Source: Insulibacter thermoxylanivorax (lineage in GTDB: Bacteria; Bacillota; Bacilli; Paenibacillales; DA-C8). From it: a stretch of 64,000 nucleotides of DNA. The notes under the pieces are model-generated. The model made no database searches, was not told the origin of the DNA, and was given only the letters and a program-made list of their open reading frames with translations. How positions within the stretch are numbered: the first letter of the stretch is position 1; each line of letters starts with the position of its first letter. A program made the translations under genes and the position numbers. The stretch spans positions 44,511 to 108,510 of the forward strand of contig NZ_BMAQ01000033.1 of NCBI RefSeq assembly GCF_015472005.1, in the 5' to 3' direction. Of the stretch, positions 1 to 7,313 are shown piece by piece.

Positions 1-524
1 ATCAAGACGACACCCGCACCGTCGCCGAACAAGATACAGGTGGAACGGTCCTTGTAGTCCGTGATCTTGGACATCGTATCAGCTCCGAAGATCAGCGCTT
101 TGCGGTGTGCTCCTGCCATGATGAGCTGGTCCGCCAGGTATACGCCGTAGGTAAAGCCTGCACAGGCTGCACTCAAGTCGAAGGCGGCTGCCCTGGAGGA
201 GATCTTCAGCCGATGCTGAATCTGGGCTGCCGTGCTCGGGAAACCATAGTCCGGTGTCGAGGTGGCGACGATGATAAGATCCACATCATGCAATTCTGCA
301 CCGGATCGCTGCACGAGGTCCTTCGCAGCCTCGACGCAGAGGTCGCTTGTAAACTGATGTTCGGCGGCAATACGCCGCTGCCGCATCCCCGTGCGGCGGA
401 GAATCCACTCATCGCTCGTATCGACCATTTTCTCAAGATCGTGATTGGTAAGGATGCGTTCCGGTACATAGGTTCCGACAGCTGTGATTCTGGCGGCAGC
501 TGTGGAGAAATTGGTCTTGGACAT
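1..524 (-). CDS. fabH: Beta-ketoacyl-ACP synthase III, 5' part only
   Basis: This enzyme condenses an acyl-CoA primer with malonyl-ACP to start type II fatty acid synthesis in the cytoplasm. The minus-strand frame opens with ATG at 524 behind GAGGTG and stays open for 174 codons to the window edge, so the C-terminal half, with the His and Asn of the catalytic triad, lies outside. Visible features are the N-terminal DTSDEWILRRTGM segment (about residues 35-47) and the active-site motif DLSAACAGFTYG with Cys121, followed by GADTMSKI. The N-terminus is a few residues longer than usual. Bacilli often carry two FabH paralogues; which one this is cannot be decided here. Confidence 0.93.
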   Translation of the reverse strand, partial: MSKTNFSTAAARITAVGTYVPERILTNHDLEKMVDTSDEWILRRTGMRQRRIAAEHQFTSDLCVEAAKDLVQRSGAELHDVDLIIVATSTPDYGFPSTAAQIQHRLKISSRAAAFDLSAACAGFTYGVYLADQLIMAGAHRKALIFGADTMSKITDYKDRSTCILFGDGAGVVL

Positions 525-862
525 GGCGGTGGATCACCTCATTATATTTATTTATGATCTGGTTCTATGATCTGATTCTAATTTTTTTATTATAATCTAC
601 AAGATAAGCTGCCTCCCAGTCAATTAATTTGATGAATGCTGAAATTTGTTGAATATTTTGCACTTCATAAGCATAACATCGCTGAATCGGCATAAGATGA
701 TAGTGAATTTTCATCCTTCGGATCATGGTTATCGGCTCCATAACCGAACAAGTAAACGAATGAACCAGTGGACGAACAAAAGAATCCGGTTGTTACAGGC
801 GGACAGCTTCTATAAGTATCAGTCTTTGTGAAAATCGACTATTAGGAAAGGAATGAAGAAAA
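525..862. other. Divergent intergenic region
   Basis: This 338-bp AT-rich gap separates fabH (minus) from the acidic-protein gene (plus). It probably carries promoters for both. A short open frame on the plus strand (646-831) has no ribosome binding site and resembles nothing known. Apart from the candidate fabH promoter I see no structured element. Confidence 0.5.
594..623 (-). promoter_or_regulatory. Candidate fabH promoter
   Basis: On the minus strand TTGACT (623-618) is followed after 18 bases by TAGATT (599-594), a fair sigma-A match about 70 bases before the fabH start. No FapR operator was recognised. Confidence 0.35.
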
Positions 863-1315
863 ATGGCAAATCAGGAGCAGGCCGTAGAGTTGGAAGAAAT
901 GATGATAGGGGAGGAAATGTCCGCAGATCCATTCTTATTAGCTGATGATGATTACGATGAAGCAGACGATTTCGATGAGTTGGCGAATGATGAGGATTTC
1001 GATGAAGATGACAATGAAGTATTCAATGATGATGTAAGGACAGCGGATGATGATGACGAAGACGACGAGGACGAAGGCGATGAAGACGATGACGAGGACG
1101 ACGATGATGATGAAGACGATTCTCGAGATGAAGATGCGGAGGATGATGAAGACGACGATGACTACGAAGAAGATGATGATGACGAGGATGATGATGAGGA
1201 TGATGAGGATGATGACGAGGATGATGAGGATGACGAGGATGATGACGAGGATGATGAGGATGATGAGGATGATGACGAGGATGATGAGGATGATGACGAC
1301 AAGGACGATGACTGA
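863..1315 (+). CDS. Extremely acidic D/E-tract protein of unknown function
   Basis: This 150-aa frame starts with ATG behind AGGAAAGGA at good spacing. Residues 1-60 are mixed sequence, already acidic (MANQEQAVELEEMMIGEEM...). From about residue 61 to the end almost every residue is Asp or Glu, written with GAT, GAC and GAG codons, with a few Arg, Lys, Gly, Ala and Tyr. No Cys, signal peptide or membrane segment is visible. The antisense strand is also open only because of the repeat. A terminator follows, and the Shine-Dalgarno plus the normal N-terminus argue for a real gene. The tract is intrinsically disordered in appearance, like the tail of the RNA polymerase delta subunit, but the folded N-terminal domain of RpoE is not present. 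I do not assign a function. Confidence 0.65.
   Translation: MANQEQAVELEEMMIGEEMSADPFLLADDDYDEADDFDELANDEDFDEDDNEVFNDDVRTADDDDEDDEDEGDEDDDEDDDDDEDDSRDEDAEDDEDDDDYEEDDDDEDDDEDDEDDDEDDEDDEDDDEDDEDDEDDDEDDEDDDDKDDD
1042..1314 (+). repeat. GAY/GAR codon microsatellite tract
   Basis: About 270 bases consist almost only of GAT, GAC, GAG and GAA triplets, with a local 9-codon periodicity of the type GATGACGAGGATGATGAG from about 1186 onward. The tract encodes the D/E tail of the surrounding gene and is a likely site of slippage in units of three. Confidence 0.85.
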
Positions 1316-1368
1316 ATTCTTGGTCCTTGGTTAAGTCATAGGAGATGTACATGAATTGAGGCGAATAA

Positions 1369-1402
1369 GGGAGGCGAATGATTCGTCTCTCTTTGTTGTT
1401 GT
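1369..1402 (+). terminator. Terminator after the acidic-protein gene
   Basis: GGGAGGCGAA (1369-1378), loop TGA, TTCGTCTCTC (1382-1391): a 10-bp stem with two G-U pairs, followed by TTTGTTGTTG. Confidence 0.7.
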
Positions 1403-1573
1403 GCTAGACGATAGAAAATATCGTCCTAGCATGTCCTCAGCGCATCTTTCATCATGTGCAAAGGCAGATATGCTGCACACAATCGGCGGAGGCTTCCTAC
1501 AGCGGACTTAAATGTGATATGTTAGAAGAGGATACGGAGAAAACTGGCTATATGAAGGAGGCTTTGATCACTG

Positions 1574-2572
1574 ATGATCAGCAAGGCGCAACGCGGCACA
1601 TACAAAGGAGAAGAAGCAGTCATCCTGCAATATGGTACATACGAAGCAACGGTGCTCCCTAATATCGGGGCGAATCTGATCTCTTATCGCATCACGGACA
1701 AGCAATACACGATTCTAAGGGAACCGGAGTCGATCGAAGAACTGCGTGCCAATCCCGGCGTATACGGGATTCCGATCCTGTTCCCGCCGAATCGTTATGA
1801 AGACGGGAAATTCCCGTGGAATGGCAAAGTATATGAATTCCCGGTGAACGAAGAAGCGACCAACAACCATCTGCACGGTTTCTTGATGGATATCCCTTGG
1901 AAAGTCGATCAGATCAGTGCAGACGAAAGTGAAAGCCGTGTCGTTCTGTCTGTAACGGTGGATGAAGATCATCCGGTGTACCGTTACCTGCCGCACCGCT
2001 TCACCGTTCGTCTAAGATATGCACTCGATCGTTTCGGCTTAAGCCAGCAAGTGACGGTACACAATGAAGGCAAGGATGCGATGCCTTGTCTGCTTGCATT
2101 CCATACGGCGATCAACGCTCCGTTCGCGCCGAACAGCAAGCCGTCGGATTATACGTTCAAGATCACGATCGGCAACCGCTGGGAGCTGAATGAGCGCATG
2201 CTGCCAACGGGTAAATTCCAGCCGCTGACGGCAGAAGAAGAACAGATGAAGCGCGGCGGGGTATCTCCTTATTTTGCAGCGATGGATAACCACTATACGA
2301 GTAAGCCGCAGAACGGCCGCAACCGCATGGAGTTGTACGATGCGAGCGAACAGGTAACCCTCGTATATGATGTCGGCACGGCATTTAAGCAATGGATGGT
2401 CTGGAACAATAATCGTTCGGAGAAGTTTTTCTGCCCGGAGCCGCAGATGAACCTCGTCAATGCACCGAATGTAGATCTGCCTGCCGATGAGATCGGCCTG
2501 TTAGGTTTACAGCCGGGCGAGATCTTCGAAGAGACGAGCAGAATCTATCTCGTGAATGGAAAACTGTCATAA
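1574..2572 (+). CDS. Aldose 1-epimerase family protein (galactose mutarotase-like)
   Basis: The product (332 aa) is a cytoplasmic galactose-mutarotase-like beta-sandwich protein. It is expected to interconvert alpha and beta anomers of an aldose or sugar phosphate. Family marks are the PPNRYEDGKF segment (about 71-80), the histidine cluster NNHLHGF (His99, His101), a second conserved His in LAFHTAINAPF and the C-terminal Glu in FCPEPQMNLVNAPN. The ATG at 1574 is preceded by AAGGAGG (1555-1561), which decides the start. The gene is monocistronic between two terminators. The substrate cannot be read from the sequence; it could be galactose, glucose or hexose-6-phosphate. Confidence 0.88.
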   Translation: MISKAQRGTYKGEEAVILQYGTYEATVLPNIGANLISYRITDKQYTILREPESIEELRANPGVYGIPILFPPNRYEDGKFPWNGKVYEFPVNEEATNNHLHGFLMDIPWKVDQISADESESRVVLSVTVDEDHPVYRYLPHRFTVRLRYALDRFGLSQQVTVHNEGKDAMPCLLAFHTAINAPFAPNSKPSDYTFKITIGNRWELNERMLPTGKFQPLTAEEEQMKRGGVSPYFAAMDNHYTSKPQNGRNRMELYDASEQVTLVYDVGTAFKQWMVWNNNRSEKFFCPEPQMNLVNAPNVDLPADEIGLLGLQPGEIFEETSRIYLVNGKLS

Positions 2573-2660
2573 GCTGTACTTCATTCTACACACGGCACGG
2601 TGCGCTGAACTTCTTATGACGAAAGCGCATTAGCTCATTACTATTCATATCTCTAAAACA

Positions 2661-2763
2661 TGAAGCCGGATACGGGACGAGATCTGCTTCCTCATCAGCA
2701 GTCCTGATTTTGCTCTATCAGGTGTCTGCATGAAGAGAGCAAAGGGACCCGTGTCCGGCTTCA
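2661..2763. terminator. Long compound hairpin between convergent genes
   Basis: The arms TGAAGCCGGATACGGG (2661-2676) and CCCGTGTCCGGCTTCA (2748-2763) pair over 16 bp with one G-U. Inside, GCAG/CTGC and CCTGAT/ATCAGG (about 2703-2722) form a nested hairpin. It lies between the epimerase gene (plus) and the small-protein cluster (minus), so it may stop transcription from both sides. It has no clear U-run, so a structured RNA or mobile palindrome is an alternative. Confidence 0.55.
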
Positions 2764-2816
2764 CTTTAACTATGAAGATCAGTTAGGAAAGATGCGAAAG
2801 ATGAGCGATTGATGAC

Positions 2817-3224
2817 TTATGACCTGTCGGGGGCCAAGCTGGGAAATTGGGCGTATCTTCCCCGAACGGGTGAGATGTCCAAATTAAGCACCTGACGATT
2901 AACCGTCGAATGGGACAGATCTTCACCGCACGGGGATGCGGGACATACGCAACGATGAAGCCACGGCCGTACTGGTGTCCCTAGACGTGTATTGCGCAAA
3001 CGAAGCTGCATGATCTGCTCAGCAAGACGGATCTGATAACGCGCGAGTACAGCGAGTTCATGAGCGGTTTGTTCGTGTTCTGCCGCCGGGCGGACAGCCG
3101 TATACGCTTCGGAGATCGTCTCAGCGATCAAGGCCAAGGCTTGCTGCGAACGGGCCAGGGACTCCAAGATATTCAAGCGGATCTCTTGTTCTCGCAGGAT
3201 ATCTCGATTCATCACTTCATCCAT
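2817..3224 (-). CDS. Small helical protein of unknown function, third of three
   Basis: I do not recognise a described family. The product (about 135 aa from ATG 3224) is predicted helical in its first 80 residues (for example LESLARSQQALALIAETI), then has a Pro/Cys-containing tail with two Cys in CVCPASPC. The frame is open upstream to 3305 and would overlap the previous gene; an AGGAG three bases before 3224, and another ATG at 3212, leave the start uncertain. It lies just downstream of two similar small helical genes on the same strand, so the three probably form one transcript. The LARSQQALALI segment resembles the helix at the start of its two neighbours, which suggests distant paralogy. 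Confidence 0.6.
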   Translation of the reverse strand: MDEVMNRDILREQEIRLNILESLARSQQALALIAETISEAYTAVRPAAEHEQTAHELAVLARYQIRLAEQIMQLRLRNTRLGTPVRPWLHRCVCPASPCGEDLSHSTVNRQVLNLDISPVRGRYAQFPSLAPDRS

Positions 3225-3243
3225 GCACTCCTGATCGATTCCA

Positions 3244-3573
3244 TCATTGATCGAACAGGCTGCTGAGGTCTGCATCGCCGAGTGAAGCGTTGCCCGAGCT
3301 GTCATCGGTGCTCACGAGCAGTTTCAGGTGCCTTGCCAAGCCTGCCTCGATTTTCGTAATTCCTTCGATCACCTCGATGAGCTGTTCGTGGATTTTGACC
3401 GCCTCTTGTAATTGCGATTCATGGTTCGGATAGGCGGACGAGCTGACATGCTGACATGTCCAGCCGCCGGCTTTGCCCATCTCCTTCGCCTTGGCCTCAA
3501 GGATGGCTGCCAGATGATACTGCATGCTCGCATTAGCTGCTAATATTCTAAGATATGCCTGTTCATGTGCCAT
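3244..3573 (-). CDS. Small helical protein of unknown function, second of three
   Basis: This gene encodes about 109 aa from ATG 3573, which has AGGGGGG at ideal spacing; the longer frame starting at 3612 lacks such a site. The sequence is two long amphipathic helices (MAHEQAYLRILAANASMQYH... and about 60-95) joined by a His/Ser-rich link containing CQHVSSSAYPNHESQ. There is no signal peptide or membrane span. Helix 1 (SMQYHLAAILEAKAKEM) lines up with AHEELANILLAAKDIAL of the upstream gene. The stop overlaps the next gene's open frame, as expected for translational coupling. I remember similar short proteins in Paenibacillus with unreliable names; no function is assigned. Confidence 0.65.
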   Translation of the reverse strand: MAHEQAYLRILAANASMQYHLAAILEAKAKEMGKAGGWTCQHVSSSAYPNHESQLQEAVKIHEQLIEVIEGITKIEAGLARHLKLLVSTDDSSGNASLGDADLSSLFDQ

Positions 3574-3693
3574 TAGAGGTCCCCCCTTGCTCAAGCTCCA
3601 TCTAATCTCCATTCAGCAGCTTTATTCCTCTATCTATACTCCTCGATCCATAGTCCTCAGCATCCTGTTGTCCTCAGTCACAAGCCTCAGCGA

Positions 3694-3987
3694 TCACTCC
3701 TCTTCCTGTTCTCTCAGATTCTCCAACACAGGTTCGAGATTATCCGCCAAGGCCTCCTGCAGATCACCGATGCTGTTCAGATAGGCCGCGACATTGCTGG
3801 TTAAGTTCATCGCTTGTTCTAGGACTGCATCCTTGCCGCGGAAAGTCATACCTTGAACCGGCACGACGCTGACCAGTTCATGAGCCGTATGCAAGGCGAT
3901 GTCTTTCGCGGCCAGCAGGATATTGGCTAATTCTTCATGTGCCTTGGCCATATGAGATAGAAAATCAGCTGCCTGTTTATCGATCAT
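3694..3987 (-). CDS. Small helical protein of unknown function, first of three
   Basis: A 97-aa protein starting MIDKQAADFLSHMAKAHEELANIL at ATG 3987, behind GGGTGG at 7-base spacing. A longer frame reaching 4197 would run into the divergent lipoprotein gene and lacks a binding site. The sequence is nearly all helix-forming, with a central segment VVPVQGMTFRGKDAV and an acidic end LREQEEE. It is the first gene of a three-gene minus-strand cluster and is divergent from the YhcN/YlaJ lipoprotein gene, with about 166 bp between the starts. That setting hints at a sporulation role, but this is inference only. Confidence 0.7.
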   Translation of the reverse strand: MIDKQAADFLSHMAKAHEELANILLAAKDIALHTAHELVSVVPVQGMTFRGKDAVLEQAMNLTSNVAAYLNSIGDLQEALADNLEPVLENLREQEEE

Positions 3988-4153
3988 CGGATCGCCACCC
4001 GTTGCTGTAAGTTTCTTCATATCAGCATATGATCGGAGGCGGCTTAAGGTTCGAAAGGGATAAAGGTTCTGTGAGGCTCGTATGAATCGCGGACACAAGA
4101 TACAAGCTAGGATTAATGTTCCTAAGATTTTGGATCCAGACAGGAGGATGCAC

Positions 4154-4684
4154 ATGATAAGAAAACTCAGTCCAATTCTAGCAACAGCAGCGATCACGAT
4201 CGTGCTAGTCTCGTGCGGGCAGTTGAACCGGAGCGGCGATCGACTGCAGATGTCCGGCGAAGAGACGAATTGGCAGGCCTACGATGTGAACCATTCGCAA
4301 ATGCTGAATCGGATGGATATGCACATTAATACGCGTATGGAAGCCGCCGACCATATCGCATCGTATGTGAAGGAATTGGAGCGTGTAGCTGATGCTGTCG
4401 CAATTCGAACCGATCGCCAGATATATGTGGGTGTCAAATTAGCTAATACCTATGCCCGAGAAGGGGATGAGATGTCACCGGCGATGCAAGTTCGGGTGCT
4501 GCAAGCGGTGCGGGCAGCCGATGCGACGGTAACGAATGTCCATGTTTCGAGCAGGCCTGAAGTGTATGATACCATCAAGCGCTATAGATCGAAGCTGATG
4601 AAAGGCGTCTCGGATCGCATCCTTGTCCAATCCTTCAGCACGCGCATGCAGAGCCTGTTCGAGGATTCCGCCCTGAGCCCGTAA
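4154..4684 (+). CDS. YhcN/YlaJ-family sporulation lipoprotein
   Basis: The product (176 aa from ATG 4154) begins MIRKLSPILATAAITIVLVSCGQ, a lipoprotein signal with lipobox LVSC, so the mature protein should be membrane-anchored. The rest (about 50-165) matches the YhcN/YlaJ family: HINTRMEAADHIASYVKELERVADAVAI, VGVKLANTYARE and a late RSKLMKGVSDRI segment. In B. subtilis, members are spore or forespore lipoproteins of unclear role. AGGAGG (4142-4147) sits 6 bases before ATG 4154; an in-frame ATG at 4148 abuts the site and is unlikely. The gene is divergent from the three small helical genes and precedes gerE. Confidence 0.82.
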   Translation: MIRKLSPILATAAITIVLVSCGQLNRSGDRLQMSGEETNWQAYDVNHSQMLNRMDMHINTRMEAADHIASYVKELERVADAVAIRTDRQIYVGVKLANTYAREGDEMSPAMQVRVLQAVRAADATVTNVHVSSRPEVYDTIKRYRSKLMKGVSDRILVQSFSTRMQSLFEDSALSP

Positions 4685-4804
4685 ACTTGCCCATTTTGCC
4701 TTGATAACCGCACCATTGATGTTACCCCTTCATACTATATCTCTGACTGTATCCCTAAACCTTGTAACATATAAAAGCCCGGGCAAGGAGGGGTGACAAT
4801 ATTG

Positions 4805-5026
4805 ATGAAGGGTAACGACCATAAGAACAAAATATTGACAAATCGTGAGCGTGAAGTGTTTGAGTTGCTTGTGCAGGACAAGACGACGAAGGACATAGCA
4901 GAGCAGCTGTTTATCAGCGAGAAAACCGTGCGCAATCACATCTCCAATGTTATGCAAAAATTGAATGTTAAGGGTCGTTCGCAAGCGGTTGTCGAGTTGA
5001 TTCGGCTCGGGGAGCTCAGCATCTAA
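4805..5026 (+). CDS. gerE: GerE, LuxR-type late sporulation transcription regulator
   Basis: This 73-aa protein is a free-standing helix-turn-helix domain of the LuxR/FixJ type. It binds DNA in the mother cell late in sporulation and tunes sigma-K-dependent coat genes. Recognition is strong: LTNREREVFELLVQDKTTKDIA, FISEKTVRNHISN and QKLNVKGRSQAVVELIRLGEL are almost the B. subtilis GerE sequence as I remember it. An AAGGAGGGG site (4785-4793) precedes three possible starts: GTG 4793 (too close), TTG 4802 and ATG 4805; ATG 4805 gives the normal length. CATATAAAA at 4768-4776 is a possible sigma-K -10 element, but its -35 is poorly placed. A terminator follows. Confidence 0.95.
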   Translation: MKGNDHKNKILTNREREVFELLVQDKTTKDIAEQLFISEKTVRNHISNVMQKLNVKGRSQAVVELIRLGELSI

Positions 5027-5056
5027 CGATTCCATGTGAAGACCTCACTTTAAGGA

Positions 5057-5100
5057 CCTTCTTTCTGTATTGCCGTGGCTATGCGGAAAGAAGGTTATTA
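5057..5100 (+). terminator. gerE terminator
   Basis: CCTTCTTTCTG (5057-5067) pairs with CGGAAAGAAGG (5084-5094), 11 bp with one G-U, followed by TTATTAATTT. Confidence 0.8.
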
Positions 5101-5199
5101 ATTTGCGTGGTCACCTGTGTGGACATACGTGTATTGAATCTGAGATGCGGGGAAGCGTACAATGGACATATCGTTAAGCAACGGAAGGAGTATGCTAAG

Positions 5200-6195
5200 G
5201 TGTCCGCTTATCATATCTATGAGCATGGGATCGTCCGTGTGAAGGTGCCGGTGCCCTTCCCCTTGCGGTGGGTGAACGGCTATATCCTGCATGACGATGA
5301 GGGATATGTGATCATCGATCCCGGTTTACATACCGAGAGCTCGATCCAAGCTTGGGGGATGGTTTGGGAAGAGCTGCAGATTGCGCCGCAGCAGATCAAC
5401 AAGATCATCCTGACGCATCACCACCCCGATCACTATGGATTGGCCGGGTGGATGCAGCAGAGGACGGGCAGTGAAGTCTATATGTCCCGTACCGGTCATG
5501 GGCTTGCGCAGCGCATGTGGAGCCTCCATTCCGGCGAGTGGATGACAGATGCGCTCTGCCGCATGTTCGCTGCACACGGACTTCCTCAGGACAAGCAGGA
5601 GAAGATGCGCGAGCATCTGCGAAGCTTCTATCCCTTGGTGTCCCCGCATCCTGAGGTCCGTTATCTGGAGGAGGGGGAGGAGTGGCAAGCGGGTTCGCTT
5701 CATTTTCAGACGATCTCCGTGTCCGGACATGCGGATCAGCATCTGGTCTTCATCGATCAGGAGCGCAAGCTCATGTTCTGCGGCGATCATGTCTTGCCGC
5801 GGATCACGCCGAACATCAGCTATCTGCCTGATGAAGACGCAGATCCCTTGCATGCCTACTTAACGGATCTGGATAAGCTGGCTTCCTATGATGTCCAGAT
5901 CGTTTTCCCGGGACACCGGGATCCGTTCACGAATTTACAAGCTAGAGCAGAAGAGCTGCGGAGGCATCATGTCAAGCGTCTGCTGAAGATGATCGACCTG
6001 GTGCAGTCACCGGCAAATGTCTATGATGTCTGCTTGGCCATGTTCGGCGAGGGGCTGTCGATCCACCAGCTGCGCTTTGCGATGTCGGAGACGCTGGCTC
6101 ATCTTGTCTATCTGCGGCGGCGTGGCTATGTACATATGGACGAGACAGGCTTGCCCTATCGCTTCATCAAGATCCGGGATTACCGGACGGAATAA
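5200..6195 (+). CDS. MBL-fold metallo-hydrolase with C-terminal winged-helix-like region
   Basis: A cytoplasmic metallo-beta-lactamase-fold hydrolase of about 331 aa. The metal-binding motif is THHHPDHYGLAGW; further ligands are the His in SVSGHADQH, the Asp in FCGDHVLP and the His in FPGHRDPF. The last 85 residues (HHVKRLLKMIDLVQSPANVYDV onward) look like the small helical C-terminal domain of many Bacillus MBL hydrolases. The frame is open from 5107, but AAGGAG (5185-5190) followed after 9 bases by GTG 5200 marks the likely start, giving a product that begins MSAYHIYEHGIVRV. The substrate is unknown; glyoxalase II-like or lactonase-like thioester hydrolysis are possibilities. Its 3' end overlaps the convergent pgpA-like gene by 16 bp. 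Confidence 0.87.
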   Translation: MSAYHIYEHGIVRVKVPVPFPLRWVNGYILHDDEGYVIIDPGLHTESSIQAWGMVWEELQIAPQQINKIILTHHHPDHYGLAGWMQQRTGSEVYMSRTGHGLAQRMWSLHSGEWMTDALCRMFAAHGLPQDKQEKMREHLRSFYPLVSPHPEVRYLEEGEEWQAGSLHFQTISVSGHADQHLVFIDQERKLMFCGDHVLPRITPNISYLPDEDADPLHAYLTDLDKLASYDVQIVFPGHRDPFTNLQARAEELRRHHVKRLLKMIDLVQSPANVYDVCLAMFGEGLSIHQLRFAMSETLAHLVYLRRRGYVHMDETGLPYRFIKIRDYRTE

Positions 6196-6680
6196 CGGGT
6201 ATGGGCGATCCGGCTGCTGGCGGCGGCTGCGATCGCACCGACGATATCATCAAGGAAGGTGTGGATCTCTCCATCTTCCTTATTGTTTAGTCTTCGCAGG
6301 ATGCCGGGTTTGATCTTGTCGATATAGCCGAAGTTCGTCATGCCGATGCTGCCGTAGACATTGGTGATCGATAGGGACAGGATCTCATCGCAGCCGTACA
6401 AGCCCTCATCGAATTCAATGATCTCCTGCAGCGGGCTTTCTAATTTGCCTTCTTCGGCGAAGACATCCATCTGGATGCCCGTGAGGATGCAGTTCTGCAC
6501 CTCGCGTTTGGCGAGTACGCGTTCTATATTTTTGATGCATTCTTCCATTGTGAGATCCTCTATGTAATCGCCTTGCAACAGCATAACCAGCTCTGCAATA
6601 TCCTCCAGCGTAACGCCGCGGCGCTTCATCCACTCCCGGGCGGCTTCCCTTGTTTTGTATCCTTGTAAACTTTTCTTCAT
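6180..6680 (-). CDS. Phosphatidylglycerophosphatase A family protein (YutG-like)
   Basis: This 166-aa protein belongs to the PgpA/YutG family, whose members are proposed to remove phosphate from phosphatidylglycerol phosphate or a related lipid. Conserved stretches are ARTW-like AREWMKRRGVTLEDIAELV, DLTMEECIKNIERVLAKREVQN, the acidic FDEGLYGCDEILSLSI, NVYGSIGMTNFGYIDKIKPG and HTFLDDIVGAIAAAASSRI. The last motif, with its paired Asp residues, is the most typical. The protein lacks the membrane helices of the proteobacterial enzyme, as other Firmicutes members do. ATG 6680 is behind AAGGAG. The 3' end overlaps the convergent MBL gene. Confidence 0.87.
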   Translation of the reverse strand: MKKSLQGYKTREAAREWMKRRGVTLEDIAELVMLLQGDYIEDLTMEECIKNIERVLAKREVQNCILTGIQMDVFAEEGKLESPLQEIIEFDEGLYGCDEILSLSITNVYGSIGMTNFGYIDKIKPGILRRLNNKEDGEIHTFLDDIVGAIAAAASSRIAHTRYSVR

Positions 6681-7313
6681 GTCTTGAATCTCCTTATGAA
6701 ATATCAGCGTTCCTTATCCATCTGACATTATAGTCATTAGTAAGCAGATGTATACTTTGAGGAAAATTCTTTACAAACCATACAATTATTACAGAATGAA
6801 AGTGTGGAAGTATTGTGCAGACGGCTTCTTGCCCCTGCACATTTATTGATTTGATGCGTATCTTGCGTTGGAGTTACATATCGCTGGTCATCATCGCTGT
6901 GCTATTTGATGATAAGGGGAGAGCAACGACTTTTATGATCGGATTCATGTTTGCTGATCGGAACTTTGATATATTCGCGATCTTTCTGACTCATGTTGAT
7001 GGTAAATCGACCGGATGGTCTGACGATACAGGGTATGTCTTGGCCGCACCGGCAAGGAATTACGAAGAAGGGAAGGCAGTGACCAGGCGCTTTGCCAAAG
7101 GGATCTGGCAAAACTGGGATCCTTCGCCGAAGGATGGATCGGATGAATCGCTTGATCTTTCTTAAGCCTGCACAGTCCGCTGATCAGAGACAGCTCTAGT
7201 GCGTGCTTTTTATTATGCAAAAAAATCTCGGACATGGCTCGTTAATCAGTTATAAAACAAGCAGGGGCTCGTATACATAGTAGTACAACATTACATGAGG
7301 AGGACATATCACT
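6681..7313. other. 633-bp gap with no convincing gene
   Basis: A plus-strand frame, 6815-7165 (116 aa, GTG start, no ribosome binding site), has a possible membrane segment near its N-terminus but resembles nothing I know. Overlapping minus frames are no better. A weak hairpin (GCAC...GTGC around GCTG/CAGC, about 7169-7206) ending in GCTTTTTATT lies after it and could be a terminator, which leaves a small chance that the frame, or an untranslated RNA, is real. A gerM promoter must lie near the right end. Confidence 0.4.

Noticed and set aside
646..831. 61-aa plus-strand frame between fabH and the acidic-protein gene
   Set aside because: No ribosome binding site, AT-rich random composition and no resemblance to known proteins.
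1023..1352. His/Arg/Pro-rich frame antisense to the D/E tract, and a Met/Arg/Thr-rich frame on the same strand
   Set aside because: Both are open only because the GAY/GAR repeat lacks stops in the other frames; neither has a binding site.
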